Made by a program: the position numbers and the translations under genes. From Candidatus Rokuibacteriota bacterium (lineage in GTDB: Bacteria > Methylomirabilota > Methylomirabilia > Rokubacteriales > CSP1-6), in assembly GCA_003220315.1 (NCBI GenBank), contig QHSA01000146.1, positions 1 to 41,427 of the forward strand: DNA of 41,427 nucleotides, given 5' to 3'. Positions 40,984 through 41,427 of the stretch are shown here, piece after piece. Each line of letters begins with the position of its first letter. The first letter of the stretch is position 1. The notes beneath the pieces are model-generated. The model was not told where the DNA came from. It ran no database searches and was given only the letters and a program-made list of their open reading frames with translations.

Positions 40984-41427
40984 ATGAACTATGGGGTCGT
41001 GCTTCCGATCTGGCAGCTCACGGTCGCCCAAGCAGAGTCGTTGGCGGCGCGCGCGGAGCAATTGGGTCTCGACGGCGTCTTCGTCCCGGATCATATCCTC
41101 GCCAAGCCCGCCACCACCCAGCACTATGGCGGCCACTGGCCAGACCCGTTTTCGCTCCTCGCGTACCTCGCCGGGCGCACGCAGCGCATCCACCTCGGCG
41201 CCAGCGTCATCGTGCTTCCCTACCGGAACGCCCTCGTGGCCGCCAAGGCGGCAGCCACCGTCGACCAGGCGTCGGGCGGGCGCTTCATCTTCGGCGTCGG
41301 CGTGGGCTGGGACGAGGCCGAGTTCGTAGACCTCCGCCTGCCATTCCGGGAGCGCGGGCGCCTGAGCGACGACTATCTCCGCGCGATCAAGGCGGCCTGG
41401 GCCAGCGATGTTCCGGAGTACAAGGGC
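40984..41427 (+). CDS. Luciferase-like (LLM-class) flavin-dependent oxidoreductase, N-terminal part
   Basis: The first 148 residues of a gene cut by the window end. The sequence fits the F420/FMN-dependent luciferase-like fold: NYGVVLPIWQ (strand 1), LAARAEQLGLDGVFVPDHIL, the DPFSLLAYLAGRTQRIHLGASVIVLPYR pattern, KAAATVDQASGGRFIFGVGVGW, and the FVDLRLPFRERGRLSDDYLRAIKAAW helix. Members reduce or oxygenate a wide range of substrates, and many actinobacterial ones use F420. The cofactor and substrate cannot be told from this part. ATG 40984 has a very strong ribosome-binding site. Confidence 0.93.
   Translation, partial: MNYGVVLPIWQLTVAQAESLAARAEQLGLDGVFVPDHILAKPATTQHYGGHWPDPFSLLAYLAGRTQRIHLGASVIVLPYRNALVAAKAAATVDQASGGRFIFGVGVGWDEAEFVDLRLPFRERGRLSDDYLRAIKAAWASDVPEYKG

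Noticed and set aside
40827-40990. Possible Maf-like start (ALVLASQSRPAY) after dnaE2
   Set aside because: The resemblance stops after a dozen residues, the frame continues with low-complexity sequence, and no later Maf motif is present.

Overview
High-GC (roughly two-thirds G+C by eye) bacterial chromosome window, densely packed with genes, many of them starting with GTG or TTG and overlapping by 4 nt (GTGA/ATGA). An MlaA/VacJ lipoprotein, lipoprotein signal peptides and a periplasmic multihaem cytochrome indicate a diderm. The gene mix (large sensory kinases, NtrC-type regulators, CaiB-type CoA transferase, luciferase-like monooxygenase, UGSC selenoprotein, ImuA-ImuB-DnaE2) would fit an uncultured soil or subsurface lineage such as Rokubacteria/Methylomirabilota. 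That placement is an inference from gene content only. No rRNA, tRNA, CRISPR array, transposase or phage gene was seen.

Layout. 1-2490: a two-component pair (kinase tail plus OmpR-type regulator), then msrP and a 3'-truncated msrQ. 2521-5424: two M16 peptidase-family subunits (one catalytic, one inactive) and a convergent small Cys-rich protein. 5614-7420: MlaA lipoprotein and a six-haem cytochrome c. 7559-19939: a 12-kb same-strand signalling cluster. It holds an NtrC-type sigma-54 activator, a 531-aa protein of unknown function, a REC-GAF-HD-GYP c-di-GMP phosphodiesterase, a stand-alone receiver, two tandem SAM methyltransferases, a GNAT acetyltransferase, a membrane histidine kinase and an 893-aa REC-GAF-kinase. 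20221-20934: an exported protein of unknown function behind a sigma-54-like promoter, ending in a strong terminator.

21024-28868: metH (minus strand), divergent from a class III CoA transferase by only 18 bp; then a UGSC-type selenoprotein with an in-frame UGA, an exported retropepsin-like protease, and a 3-hydroxyisobutyrate dehydrogenase-type oxidoreductase (minus). 28869-29930: a RidA-family gene flanked by inverted copies of a GC-rich repeat family; the downstream copies form tandem arrays. 29931-34026: SDR, RNase D-like exonuclease, CoA-binding protein and EttA. 34013-35457 (minus): SDR and spermidine-synthase-like protein. 35577-40826: the imuA-imuB-dnaE2 mutagenic repair operon. 40984-end: start of a luciferase-like monooxygenase.

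The two strongest observations are these. (1) The UGSC protein is read through UGA at 26009-26011, with a hairpin 11 nt downstream. (2) A possible sigma-54 circuit is visible: two -24/-12 elements (before the 531-aa protein and before the exported protein) each have an inverted repeat with a TAAGAA core about 95-100 bp upstream of the -12 GC. A related TAAGAA motif lies just upstream of the NtrC-type activator gene itself.
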